Shown here piece by piece: positions 1 to 8,359 of a stretch of 11,136 nucleotides of DNA. Both the position numbers and the translations under genes were made by a program. Numbering within the stretch: position 1 is the first letter of the stretch; each line of letters starts with the position of its first letter. The stretch lies in NCBI GenBank assembly GCA_019240375.1, contig JAFAYN010000359.1, positions 1 to 11,136 of the forward strand. The letters are read 5' to 3'. A model generated the notes under the pieces. It searched no databases. It saw only the letters and a list, made by a program, of their open reading frames with translations, and was not told the origin of the DNA. The DNA is from Gemmatimonadota bacterium (lineage in GTDB: Bacteria; Gemmatimonadota; Gemmatimonadetes; Longimicrobiales; Longimicrobiaceae).

Positions 1-2293
1 CCTGGTCCGTCCCCAGGGTGAACCCGATCCTCCTCGGCCCTCTCGGGCTCTCTCGCTTCAGCGTCTCGGCGATCTCCTCGTACTCCCTTTCCATCTCCGG
101 CGTCACGGAGGCTCGGCTCTCCTTCAGGCCGGCTTCGAAGAAGCGCATCGGCACCTCGGTTACCTCCAGGTCCTCGCGCAGCGCCTGGAGGCCGGCGCGG
201 CGGACCAGGTCCTCCAGGTCGGCGCCGGTGTAGCCGTGCGTCCGGTCGGCCAGCGTCTCCAGGTCCACGTCGTCGGCCAGCGGCATGTCGCCGGTGTGGA
301 TGCTCAGGATGTGGAGGCGCGCTTCACGGTTGGGCACCGCGATGTAGACCATCTCGTCGAAGCGGCCGGGGCGGAGCAGGGCGGCATCCAGCAGGGTGGG
401 ACGGTTGGTGGCGCCGATCACCACGATCCCCTGCGACTCCTCCAGCCCGTCCATCTCCGCCAGGATGGTGTTCACCACCCTTTCCGTGACCGCCGGCTCG
501 CCGAGGCCGCCGCCGCGCTGCGGCGCCAGCGAATCGATCTCGTCGATGAAGATCACCGTGGGCGCCACCTGCCTGGCGCGCTGGAAGAGGCGCGCCACCT
601 GCTGCTCCGACTCGCCGTACCACTTGGACAGCAGGTCGGACGACTTGGTGGCGATGAAGTTGGCCTCCGCCTCCCTTGCGACCGCCTTGGCGATCAGCGT
701 CTTCCCGGTTCCCGGGGGGCCGTACAGGAGGAAGCCCTTGGCGGGTCGGATCCCCAGCCTGCGGAACGCCTCCGGGTGCCTCAGGGGAAGCTCCACCCCC
801 TCGGTCAGGGCGCGCTTCGCCTCCTCCAGCCCGCCGATGTTGTCCCAGGTCACGTCCGGCACCTGGATCATGATCTCGCGCAGCGCCGAGGGCTGCACCC
901 TCTTCTGCGCCCTCAGGAAGTCCTGGCGGGTGACGTTCAGGTTCTCCAGCACCTCCTGCGGGATCTCGCTCCGGTTCAGGTCGATGTTGGGGAGGTTGCG
1001 GCGCAGCGCGTCGATGGCCGCCTCGCGCGTCAGCGCCGACATGTCCGCGCCCACGTACCCGTAGGTGATGCGGGCGATCTCGTCCAGGTCCACGTCCTCG
1101 GCCAGCGGCATCCCGCGCGTGTGGATCGCCAGCACCTCGCGGCGGCCGGTCTGGTCGGGGACGCCGATCACGATCTCGCGGTCGAAGCGGCCGGGGCGGC
1201 GCAGCGCCTCGTCGATGGCGTCCACCCGGTTGGTGGCGCCGATCACCACCACGTTCTTGCGCGGCTCCAACCCGTCCATCAGCGTCAGGAGCTGCGCCAC
1301 GATGCGGCGCTCCACCTCGCCGGTGGCCTCCTCGCGCTTGGGGGCGATGGAGTCGATCTCGTCGATGAAGATGATGGACGGGGCCTGCTGCTGCGCGTTC
1401 TGGAACACCTCGCGCAGCCGCTGCTCCGACTCGCCGTAGTAGCGGCCGATGATCTCCGGCCCGGCGATGTGGAAGAACTGCGCGTCGGCCTCGTTGGCCA
1501 CGGCCCGCGCCAGGAGCGTCTTCCCGGTTCCCGGCGGCCCGTGCAGGAGCACCCCCTTGGGCGGGTCGATCCCCAGGCGCTGGAAGAGCTCCGGGTGCTT
1601 GAGCGGGAGCTCGATCATCTCCCGCACCTGCTCGATGGTGTTCCCCAGCCCGCCGATGTCGTCGTAGGTGACCTCGGCGCGGCGCTGCTCCTCCGTTTCC
1701 ACGTACTCGGGGAGGAGCTCGATCTCGGTGTCCTGCACCACCTGCACCACCCCGCGCGGGGTGGACGACACCACCGACAGGCGGATCTCCTGCAGGCCGT
1801 ACGCGGACTGCTGGAGGAAGGTGCGGAAGATGTCCTCCGGGAACGGCTCCTCGTCGGTGGCCCGCGAGGAGGTGCGCCGGTACACCGAGGTGGAAAGCAC
1901 GTCCCCGGCCACGAGCGGGCGCTGGAAGAGTGTGCGGCGCAGGGCGTCGCCCGTCCCCATCAGGCGGAGGTTCTTCTGCGCGGGGGCCAGGGTGATGCGG
2001 CGCGCGGGGCGCACCTCGGCCCTGCGCACCTCCACCTGCTCCCCGATGCTCACCGCCGCGTTGGCGCGCTGGAGGCCGTCCAGCCGGATCACCTCGATCC
2101 CCTCGTCCTCGGGATAGGGGGGGAGGGCGATGACGGCGGTGCTCCGCTTCCCGATCACCTCCACCACCTCCCCCTCGCGGATCTGAAGCGCCGCGAGCGT
2201 CTTCTGCCCGAGCCGGGCCACCCCCTTCCCCACGTCCGCCGACTTCGGCCCGGCGACCTGGACGTTCACCGTGCCCTGCTCTTGATCCGCCAT
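1..2293 (-). CDS. CDC48/VCP-like double AAA+ ATPase (3' end cut by window edge)
   Basis: Hexameric cytoplasmic AAA+ unfoldase of the CDC48/p97/VAT family, which pulls substrates through a central pore using ATP. I translated 764 residues from the ATG at 2293-2291; no stop is reached, but the size suggests only a few codons are missing. Residues 1 to about 200 match the CDC48 N-domain (double-psi barrel plus clam). D1 begins near residue 214 with Walker A GPPGTGKT (K258) and Walker B FIDEID (E312). D2 begins near 490 with a second GPPGTGKT (K531) and FIDEID (E585). The 273-residue spacing between the two Walker lysines is the same as in eukaryotic p97. Both rings have GRFD-type second regions of homology, and both have aromatic pore loops (RYYGESE, KWYGESE), as in archaeal VAT. 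A GGGGAG Shine-Dalgarno lies 6 nt before the ATG. The gene is divergent from the HtrA-like protease. It differs from FtsH and Lon in lacking a protease domain, so it would need a partner protease. The family call is very secure; substrates are unknown. Confidence 0.95.
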   Translation of the reverse strand, partial: MADQEQGTVNVQVAGPKSADVGKGVARLGQKTLAALQIREGEVVEVIGKRSTAVIALPPYPEDEGIEVIRLDGLQRANAAVSIGEQVEVRRAEVRPARRITLAPAQKNLRLMGTGDALRRTLFQRPLVAGDVLSTSVYRRTSSRATDEEPFPEDIFRTFLQQSAYGLQEIRLSVVSSTPRGVVQVVQDTEIELLPEYVETEEQRRAEVTYDDIGGLGNTIEQVREMIELPLKHPELFQRLGIDPPKGVLLHGPPGTGKTLLARAVANEADAQFFHIAGPEIIGRYYGESEQRLREVFQNAQQQAPSIIFIDEIDSIAPKREEATGEVERRIVAQLLTLMDGLEPRKNVVVIGATNRVDAIDEALRRPGRFDREIVIGVPDQTGRREVLAIHTRGMPLAEDVDLDEIARITYGYVGADMSALTREAAIDALRRNLPNIDLNRSEIPQEVLENLNVTRQDFLRAQKRVQPSALREIMIQVPDVTWDNIGGLEEAKRALTEGVELPLRHPEAFRRLGIRPAKGFLLYGPPGTGKTLIAKAVAREAEANFIATKSSDLLSKWYGESEQQVARLFQRARQVAPTVIFIDEIDSLAPQRGGGLGEPAVTERVVNTILAEMDGLEESQGIVVIGATNRPTLLDAALLRPGRFDEMVYIAVPNREARLHILSIHTGDMPLADDVDLETLADRTHGYTGADLEDLVRRAGLQALREDLEVTEVPMRFFEAGLKESRASVTPEMEREYEEIAETLKRESPRGPRRIGFTLGTDQ

Positions 2294-2523
2294 CCTCCGC
2301 TCCCCTTTTCGATGCGTGCACGTGGATGCTGCGCCCCCTCCCGGTCCGCAGCGTGAGGGGGAGCAAGATCCGTGCATGACACCGGCACGGCGTCGAGAGC
2401 CGCCTGCCCCCGGCGGCCTGGTATGGATCTTTCCCGGTTTTCCCGGCTCGCGAGGCGTGCGCCCCGACCTCCGGCGGTGCACCGCGGCGGCGTACGTCCA
2501 GGAGAGACCTGCGAGGTGAGACG
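2294..2523. promoter_or_regulatory. Divergent intergenic region between AAA+ ATPase and HtrA-like protease
   Basis: No gene is seen in these 230 bp, which must hold the promoters of both flanking divergent genes. A perfect 12-bp palindrome, GCGGTGCACCGC, lies at 2474-2485, 38 bp before the protease start, and could be an operator. A weak hairpin (CCGTGC/GCACGG, 9-nt loop) lies at 2370-2390. The most AT-rich stretch is around 2420-2445, with TGGTATGGAT near 2419 as a weak extended -10 candidate on the plus strand. I find no convincing -35 partner. The protease has a good Shine-Dalgarno, GAGGTG, at 2513-2518. Confidence 0.5.
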
Positions 2524-3555
2524 ATGAGCAGCACACTGAGGGTGGCGGCGGCGACGCTCGCGCTGGGCGTCGGCGTGGGGATCGGGCAGGGAGTGGCGTC
2601 CGGCGGGCGCACGGCCTGGGCGTGGGCGCAGCAGGGAGGCCCGCAGCAGACCGCGGAGCAGACGGTGATCCAGGTGGCGCGCCGGGCGTCCCCGTCCGTG
2701 GTGGGAGTGCAGGGGCCGCCCGGGTCCGGCTCCGGGGTGATCATCCGGAGCGACGGGGTGCTCCTCACCAACTATCACGTGGTGGGCGACGCGCGCACCG
2801 TGGAGGTGAGCCTGGCGAACGGGCAGCGGGTGCCAGGGACGGTGCTGGGGCGCGACCCGACGGTGGACATCGCGGTGGTGCAGGTGCGCGTCCCCGGCCA
2901 GAACCTCCCGGCGGCGCCGGTCGGCGACTCCGACCGGCTCCAGGTGGGGCAGTCGGCCATCGCCATCGGCAACCCGCTGGGGCTGGAGCGGACGGTGACC
3001 AGCGGAGTGATCTCCGGGACCAACCGGAGCCCGCGGGGTTTCGAGGTAGGCGGGCTGATCCAGACCGACGCGACCATCTTCCCCGGCAACTCCGGCGGGC
3101 CGCTCTTCGACTCGCGCGGACAGGTGATCGGGATCAACACCCTCACGGCGGTGGACCCCACCTCGTCCGGGGTGGCGTCGGGGCTCGGCTTCGCCATCCC
3201 CATCAACCTGGCGAGCGACGTGGCGCAGCAGGTGCTGACCACCGGCCGGGTGCGGCGCTCGTACTTCGGGATCAACTACAACGAGATCGATCCGTACGTG
3301 GCCGAGCAGCTCGGGCTCCCGGTGCAGCAGGGGATCATCGTGATGGGGGTGGAGGCGCGCTCCCCGGCCGCGGTGGCGGGGATCCGCCCGGGCGACCTGA
3401 TCACCCGCATCGGGAACACGCCCATCGCCACCGGCGGCGACTTCCGCCGCGAGCTGCGCTCGCGGGCCCCGGGGACCACCGTCACCGCCACCATCATCCG
3501 CCCCTCCGGCACCAGTCGGGTCAGCGTGCGGCTGGGCGAGGCCACCGTGTCGTAG
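2524..3555 (+). CDS. Exported HtrA/DegS-like S1C serine protease, one PDZ domain
   Basis: Trypsin-fold serine protease that likely cleaves misfolded or signalling proteins in the periplasm. The 343 residues begin with a hydrophobic export signal (about 6-26, with Ala-rich candidate cleavage sites near 31-36 and no lipobox). The protease domain (about 45-235) has an intact triad: H85 in TNYHVVGDA, D115 in PTVDIAVV and S190 in FPGNSGGPLF. One PDZ domain follows (about 246-340), with the GIRPGDLITRIG element at 287-298. One PDZ and this length resemble DegS, HhoA or chloroplast Deg proteins rather than two-PDZ DegP. The ATG is supported by GAGGTG 5 nt upstream and by the signal peptide directly after it. 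It appears monocistronic, divergent from the AAA+ gene and convergent with the large receptor, ending in a hairpin terminator 35 nt after the stop. The family is secure. Whether it acts like DegS in a sigma-E-type cascade or as general quality control cannot be told from the sequence. Confidence 0.95.
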   Translation: MSSTLRVAAATLALGVGVGIGQGVASGGRTAWAWAQQGGPQQTAEQTVIQVARRASPSVVGVQGPPGSGSGVIIRSDGVLLTNYHVVGDARTVEVSLANGQRVPGTVLGRDPTVDIAVVQVRVPGQNLPAAPVGDSDRLQVGQSAIAIGNPLGLERTVTSGVISGTNRSPRGFEVGGLIQTDATIFPGNSGGPLFDSRGQVIGINTLTAVDPTSSGVASGLGFAIPINLASDVAQQVLTTGRVRRSYFGINYNEIDPYVAEQLGLPVQQGIIVMGVEARSPAAVAGIRPGDLITRIGNTPIATGGDFRRELRSRAPGTTVTATIIRPSGTSRVSVRLGEATVS

Positions 3556-3589
3556 CCGGGGGAGGGAAGAAGGGAGCGCGAAGAAGCGA

Positions 3590-3623
3590 AACGCCCCCGG
3601 TCCGAATGCGGACCAGGGGCGTT
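3590..3623. terminator. Bidirectional hairpin terminator between convergent genes
   Basis: The arms at 3590-3604 and 3609-3623 pair over 15 positions with a single C/A mismatch around a 4-nt AATG loop. Short T-rich runs follow on both strands (CCTTTCG on plus, TTCGCTTCTTCG on minus). It lies 35 nt after the protease stop and 27 nt beyond the receptor stop, so it can end both transcripts. The T-tracts are short, so efficiency may depend mainly on the very stable stem. Confidence 0.75.
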
Positions 3624-3649
3624 CCTTTCGCTCGTCGCTCTCCGCGGGG

Positions 3650-6600
3650 CTACGGCCGGCCGCCGCCACCGAACCCGTTGAAGGGGTTCCGCAGCGCCGC
3701 CGGCACCTTCCGCCACTGCTCCGGCGTGAGCACCTTCTGCACCTCGGCGAGGGCGTTCTGCACGTTGCGGCGTCCCTCGTTCACGCGCGGCCCGATCCGC
3801 TGGAAGATCGCCCCGGGGTCCGGGTTGGTGCCGGCGCCCTCGATGGCGGTGCGGATCTGTGCGGCGACCGGGTCGTTCTTCGCGCGCAGCGAGTCCGAGA
3901 TCGCCTGGATTCGGATCGCCTGCTCCTCCGTCAGGTGGAGCGTGTCGCGGAGCGACAGGATCACCGGGACCGGGTTGGGAAGGACGCGCTGGATGATCGC
4001 GTCCGCGTCCAGCCCGCCCCCGCCGGGGCCGCCGAAGCCGCCGCGCCCGCCCTCGCCCCCACCACCGAAGCGGCCGCCGCCACCCCCCCGGTCCCCACCG
4101 CCCGCGCCGCCGAAGCCGATCCCGGCCAGCCCGCCCCCGAAATTGTTGACGCGCCCCACCTGGATCTGCCCGGTGAGCTGCACCTGGAAGGGCGACCCGG
4201 CGCCGAAGCGGCGGTCGCTGCGCTGCCCGAAGCGCTCGTTGACCTCGTAGCGGAAGCGCTGCGTGGCCGGGTCGAAGCCGCGCGGGTACAGGAGCACCTG
4301 GTCGGCACGGCTCCGGCTGGCGTCGCCCCACCCGCGCAGGTTCCCCTCGCCGTGGAGGACCAGGTCGAGCCCGGCGGGGACGTTGTAGGCGTCCAGCGAG
4401 ACCGAGATGCGCCGCTGCAGCCCGGGGACCACCGGGCGGAGGGTGGCGCGCATGTCCAGCGAGCGGCTCCAGTCGTTGCGGCACGAGTTACGCTTCGCCA
4501 CCTGCCCCGCCTGCGAGGTCAGGCACTCGCGCACCCGGTCGGGGACCAGCGCCAGGACGCGCTGCATCCCGTTCGCGGTCGCCGTGTCGGGGGCGCTGGT
4601 CGGGTCGAAGATGAAGGCCGCGTCGTTGCGCGCTCCGTCGCCGTTGACGTCGCCGCCCACCATGGGGGTGAAGGGCGAGCCGGAGCTGGCGCGCCCGATC
4701 AGCGTCACCTCAAGCCAGGGGCGCACCGGGAGCCCGGCCACCAGCGTCATCGAGTGGCGGCGCTCCAGGTCGCTCGTCCCCCACGCCAGCCGGTTCGGGT
4801 CGCCCCCCACCGGGACCGACGCGAAGCCCTGCTGCGCCGAGCAGCAGGAGAACGACGACTGGTCACGCGCCCGCATGAAGGTGTACGATGCCTGGAAGGA
4901 GATCCGCCTCGGCACCGGGAGGGTCCCGTTCAGCGCGAAGGTGAGCTGCGAGGTCTGCGAGGCCAGGTCCGAGTTCACCGAAAAGACCTGCGCGAACTCC
5001 GGGTGCACCCGCGATGCGAGCAGCGCCAGCTCGCCGGTGGTGGGGACGATCGCGGAGGGGGCGACGTACACCGGGCGCCCCGCCTCCGAGGCCAGCGTGA
5101 AGGCCGGCGTCTCGCGGAGGTTGAGGTCGCGAACTCCGAACAGGTTGACGCCGCGCACGTAGCTGGCGTCCACCGACCCGTTCAGCCCCGGGCGGAGCTG
5201 CGCCTGGAAGCCGAGCGACCCGCGCCAGGAGCGCGGCGCCCCGAATCCCTCGTCGAACACCGTCACGCTGGGGCGGCTCCCCGACCCCTGCTGCGGGACG
5301 TCCACCCTGCAGCTGGTGGGGATCGACCCCGGGTCGGAGGCGTAGGCGCCGAAGTCGGGGACGGGAACCGCGCTCCCGATGCACACCAGCTGCGACTCGG
5401 AGGTCGACCGCCCCGTCTGGTTGAGGGCCCCGGCGTACAGGGAGAAGGGGGCCCTCCCGCGGAACTCGCCGATCCCGCCGCGCAGCACCCGCAGCGGCGC
5501 CCCCTGCTCGTTGATCCGGTACGAGAAGCCGGCGCGCGGGCTCAGGTGCACCTCCGAGGGGATCCGGTCGGTGCGGTACCCGAAGACGGTCTCCACCGCC
5601 GGGTTGTACTCCGGCTGGTCGTCGAAGCTGGAGCCCTCCAGCCGCAGCCCGTAGGTGAGCTGCAGCTTGTTGGTCGGGCGCCAGGTGTCGCCCAGGTACA
5701 TCGCGGCGTTGATCCCGCCCCCCTGCGTCGACACGTCGGCCAGCGAGCGGGTGAAGGAGGCCGGGCGCCCCGACTCGAAGTCGTCGAGCGAGTTGAAGGT
5801 GAAGGAGCCGAGCAGGTTGTTGGAGATCCGCTGGTCGAAGCCGGAGTGGTTCACCAGCCCGCCCAGCTTGATCCGGTGCGTGTCGCGGAAGAGCCAGGAA
5901 AGCTCGTCGCTCAATTCCAGCGTCCTCTCGCGGGTGATGGTGGGGAGGGAGCGGTCGCCGCCGAAGGCCAGCGTGGACACCCCGCGCGTCCCGTCCGACA
6001 GGAGCGAGGTGACCCGCACCCGCCCCTCCGGGATCTCGACGTACGGGGTCATGTCGCGCCGGTCGTCGTTGTACGAAGCGCGGACCTCGTTGATCCACCC
6101 CCCGCCGAAGCGCGAGGTGAGCGACATCATCCCGCCCCCGCCGCCGCTCCGCATCTCGCCGCCGTTCTGCTTCAGCTCCAGGTAGCCGATGCGCGTGCTG
6201 TCCTGGTCGAAGCCGCTCCAGTTCCCCCGGAGCATCAGCGTGTGCCGGTCCGAGAGGTTGTAGTCCACCCGCCCCAGCAGCGAGAGCGCGTCGCCGGTGC
6301 GCTGGTACGCGCCCGTCTGCCCCAGCGCCGAAAGGCCGTAGCGCGACCCCAGCACCGACAGGAAGCGCTCCACCGAGTCGCGGCTCACCCCCAGCACCGA
6401 GAGCACCGCGGGGTCGCCCGGGTCGATGGCCACCGCGTCGTCGGTGCGGCGCTGCACGGCGAAGCTCAGGTTGTAGAAGAGCTTGTTGCGGATCAGCGGC
6501 CCGCCGATCCCCCCGCTGAGCCGGTTCTGGGTGAAGGAGCCCGAAAGGGGGGAGACGCCCGCGTTCCCCTGCAGCGTGGGGTCGCGGAGCTGGTACGAGA

Positions 6601-7375
6601 AGGAGCCCTGCACCTGGTTGGTCCCGCCGCGGGTGGTGATCGCCACCTGTCCACCCGCGAACTGTCCGCGCGCCACGTCGTAGGTGGTGGTCACCACCGA
6701 GGTGGCGCGCACCCCCTCCTGCGGTACCCCCAGCGGCGAGCCGCCGCCGGCCTGCCCCCCGGTGAGCGCCGAGGCGAAGCTCCCGCCGTCCAGCGTCACC
6801 TGGTTCAGCGCGGTCCGCTGCCCCGCCACCGAAAAGGCGCCGCGCATGTCGAGCGAGTCGCCCTGCGAGACGGACACCACTCCGGGGGTGAGCGCCGCGA
6901 TGGTGGCCGCGTCGTTGTTTTCCAGCGGGAGGCGGTTGAGCACGGCCCCGGACAGGGTCCGCTCCTGCGCGCCGGCGTCGCCGCGGCCGGGGGGAGGCGT
7001 ACGGCTGGCGCGCACCTCGATCCCCTCGATGGCGACCGCCGCGGTCCCCAGCGCCACGTTGGCGACCAGCACGTCCTCGTCCGCCTCGCGGGCGACGGTG
7101 GTGACCGCCTCGGAAAAGCCCACGCGCGTCACCCGGATGCGGTAGCGTCCGCCCCCGTCCGGGAAGGTGATGGTGTAGCGCCCGTCCTGCCCGGTGTTGG
7201 CGCCGCGGGTGACCCCGCTCTCCGCCGAGGTGGCCTCCACCCGCGCGCCCGCCACGGGCTCGCCCCCGGGGCCGGTCACCCGGCCGCGCAGGATGTCGGT
7301 GGTGACCCCCACCTGGGCGGCGAGCGCCCCGGGGAGCAGCAGGGCGAGCAGGAGGATGAAGCGTAGAGCGCGCAT
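3650..7375 (-). CDS. Oar-like TonB-dependent receptor with C-terminal Spy/LTxxQ-like domain
   Basis: Outer-membrane TonB-dependent receptor of 1241 residues; the substrate is unknown. A signal peptide (1 to about 20, LLPGALAAQ) is followed by a carboxypeptidase-regulatory-like beta-sandwich (about 27-112). A TonB-box-like stretch, IEGIEVRAS (116-124), and the plug (about 135-255, ending VAITTRGGTNQ) come next, then a long beta-barrel. The barrel contains the Oar-type GGIGGPLIRNKLFYN segment and a dockerin-like Ca-binding loop, DVNGDGARND (909-918). The last barrel strand appears to be 1063-1076. Beyond it is an extension: a Gly-rich linker (about 1080-1121), then a helical, charged domain (about 1122-1230) with two LTxxQ motifs (LTEEQ 1148-1152, LTPEQ 1216-1220) as in Spy/CpxP. 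The barrel C-terminus faces the periplasm, so this domain should too (inference). The start is chosen by the signal peptide; the Shine-Dalgarno is weak. It is divergent from the two-component system, which might regulate it. Receptor confidence is very high; the extra domain rests on motif reading. Confidence 0.93.
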   Translation of the reverse strand: MRALRFILLLALLLPGALAAQVGVTTDILRGRVTGPGGEPVAGARVEATSAESGVTRGANTGQDGRYTITFPDGGGRYRIRVTRVGFSEAVTTVAREADEDVLVANVALGTAAVAIEGIEVRASRTPPPGRGDAGAQERTLSGAVLNRLPLENNDAATIAALTPGVVSVSQGDSLDMRGAFSVAGQRTALNQVTLDGGSFASALTGGQAGGGSPLGVPQEGVRATSVVTTTYDVARGQFAGGQVAITTRGGTNQVQGSFSYQLRDPTLQGNAGVSPLSGSFTQNRLSGGIGGPLIRNKLFYNLSFAVQRRTDDAVAIDPGDPAVLSVLGVSRDSVERFLSVLGSRYGLSALGQTGAYQRTGDALSLLGRVDYNLSDRHTLMLRGNWSGFDQDSTRIGYLELKQNGGEMRSGGGGGMMSLTSRFGGGWINEVRASYNDDRRDMTPYVEIPEGRVRVTSLLSDGTRGVSTLAFGGDRSLPTITRERTLELSDELSWLFRDTHRIKLGGLVNHSGFDQRISNNLLGSFTFNSLDDFESGRPASFTRSLADVSTQGGGINAAMYLGDTWRPTNKLQLTYGLRLEGSSFDDQPEYNPAVETVFGYRTDRIPSEVHLSPRAGFSYRINEQGAPLRVLRGGIGEFRGRAPFSLYAGALNQTGRSTSESQLVCIGSAVPVPDFGAYASDPGSIPTSCRVDVPQQGSGSRPSVTVFDEGFGAPRSWRGSLGFQAQLRPGLNGSVDASYVRGVNLFGVRDLNLRETPAFTLASEAGRPVYVAPSAIVPTTGELALLASRVHPEFAQVFSVNSDLASQTSQLTFALNGTLPVPRRISFQASYTFMRARDQSSFSCCSAQQGFASVPVGGDPNRLAWGTSDLERRHSMTLVAGLPVRPWLEVTLIGRASSGSPFTPMVGGDVNGDGARNDAAFIFDPTSAPDTATANGMQRVLALVPDRVRECLTSQAGQVAKRNSCRNDWSRSLDMRATLRPVVPGLQRRISVSLDAYNVPAGLDLVLHGEGNLRGWGDASRSRADQVLLYPRGFDPATQRFRYEVNERFGQRSDRRFGAGSPFQVQLTGQIQVGRVNNFGGGLAGIGFGGAGGGDRGGGGGRFGGGGEGGRGGFGGPGGGGLDADAIIQRVLPNPVPVILSLRDTLHLTEEQAIRIQAISDSLRAKNDPVAAQIRTAIEGAGTNPDPGAIFQRIGPRVNEGRRNVQNALAEVQKVLTPEQWRKVPAALRNPFNGFGGGGRP

Positions 7376-7651
7376 CGATTCCCGTACGAAGGAGATAGGT
7401 AAAATACGGACGTGGGGCCCGCCGGCCGGCCCGTTTCCCGCCGGGACGGCACGGACCGGGCCAAACCCGCACTACACCCGGCCGCCGCGTACCGTTGGGA
7501 GCACCGGCCGGATTGTAACGGCCAGGTATCGCCGCCGTACCATGTAACCCCGTGGCGCTGGATGCATTGCCCGGAGCGCCGCGTCCCGGTAACGTGAAGC
7601 GTTGCCCGCCGCCGGAGGCGGGCCGGCGAGGGAGCTTTCACCCCGAGATCG
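7376..7651. promoter_or_regulatory. Divergent intergenic region between receptor and response regulator
   Basis: No credible gene in these 276 bp. On the minus strand the only AT-rich patch contains TATTTT (7406-7401), a plausible -10 for the receptor with a leader of about 20 nt; no matching -35 is seen. On the plus side TTGTAA (7513-7518) could be a -35, but its best partner, TACCAT, sits 19 bp away. The hexamer TGTAAC occurs twice (7514-7519, 7543-7548) and TAAC again at 7590, possibly regulator half-sites, though the spacing is not that of a classical pho box. A GC-rich palindrome, GCCGGCCGGC, lies near 7421-7430. A perfect 7-bp hairpin (GCCCGCC, GCCGGA loop, GGCGGGC) at 7604-7623 falls in the likely leader of the response regulator. 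The purine-rich GAGGGAG (7628-7634) is too far from the ATG for normal initiation. Confidence 0.4.
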
Positions 7652-8359
7652 ATGAGCGCACACATCCTGGTCGTGGACGACGAGCCGGACATCTCCGCCC
7701 TGGTCGCGTACCACCTGGCCCGCGAGTCGTACCGGGTGCGCACCGCCGCCGACGGGACCGAGGCGATCCGCGCCGTGGAGACCGAGCGCCCCGACCTGGT
7801 GGTGCTCGACCTGATGCTCCCCGGGATGTCAGGGCTGGAGGTGCTGGGTGAGCTGCGCAGCCGCGGAGAGACGCAGGACCTCCCGGTGATCCTCCTCACC
7901 GCCCGGCGCGAGGAAAAGGACCGGATCGAAGGGCTGAGCCTGGGCGCCGACGACTACATCTCCAAGCCCTTTTCCCCGCAGGAGCTGGTGCTGCGGGTGG
8001 GCGCGGTGCTGCGCCGCGTCCTCCAGGCCCCGCCGGCCGCCAAGGGTGGCAAGGTGGTCCGCGTCGGCCCCTTCACCATCGACACCGGCGCCGCCCACGC
8101 CGAGGTGGCCGGGCGCCCGCTGGACCTCACCCCCACCGAGTACAAGCTCCTCCTGATCCTGGCGGAGCGACGCGGGCGGGTGCAGAGCCGCCGCCAGCTC
8201 CTGGAAGCGGTGTGGGAGGTGACCGCCAACATCGCCACCCGCACGGTGGACATGCACGTCCAGCGGCTCCGCAACAAGCTGGGCGACGAGGCGGACTGGA
8301 TCGAGACGGTGCGCGGCTTCGGCTACCGCTTCCGCACCGACCCGCCCCCGCACTCGTGA
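7652..8359 (+). CDS. phoB: PhoB-type (OmpR family) response regulator
   Basis: DNA-binding response regulator of 235 residues that receives phosphate from the kinase encoded immediately downstream. The receiver (about 3-120) has the acidic pair D9/D10, phospho-acceptor D53 in VVLDLMLPGMSG, switch T83 in LLTARR, and K105 in ISKPF; the D53, T83 and K105 positions coincide with those of E. coli PhoB. The winged-helix domain (about 133-230) has LTPTEYKLLLIL, the RTVDMHVQRLRNKLG recognition region and the closing GFGYRF wing. The ATG is the only sensible start because the receiver begins at once. There is no strong Shine-Dalgarno at normal spacing (only GAG 4 nt before the start). The stop overlaps the kinase GTG by 4 nt (GTGA), so the pair is translationally coupled. 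The PhoB name rests on these residues and on the PhoR-like partner. No pst or phoU genes lie here, so a phosphate role remains likely rather than proven. Confidence 0.9.
   Translation: MSAHILVVDDEPDISALVAYHLARESYRVRTAADGTEAIRAVETERPDLVVLDLMLPGMSGLEVLGELRSRGETQDLPVILLTARREEKDRIEGLSLGADDYISKPFSPQELVLRVGAVLRRVLQAPPAAKGGKVVRVGPFTIDTGAAHAEVAGRPLDLTPTEYKLLLILAERRGRVQSRRQLLEAVWEVTANIATRTVDMHVQRLRNKLGDEADWIETVRGFGYRFRTDPPPHS

Noticed and set aside
236..2356. A 706-residue open frame on the plus strand, opposite the AAA+ gene
   Set aside because: Low-complexity His/Arg/Leu-rich translation with no motifs. The minus strand encodes a complete CDC48-like protein here.
324..2771. An 815-residue minus-strand frame overlapping the AAA+ gene and the protease
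   Set aside because: It is the out-of-frame shadow of the AAA+ gene plus antisense of the protease; the translation is Arg/Gly/Ala-rich with no domain.
3935..7366. An 1143-residue open frame on the plus strand, opposite the large receptor
   Set aside because: Its translation is an Arg/His/Val/Ala/Gly-biased sequence without recognisable domains, typical of antisense frames in very GC-rich genes. The minus-strand frame has a signal peptide and clear receptor domains.
4863..7472. An 869-residue minus-strand frame overlapping the receptor
   Set aside because: Shifted frame of the receptor with Arg/Gly/Ala-biased composition; it begins upstream of the receptor start and shows no domain.
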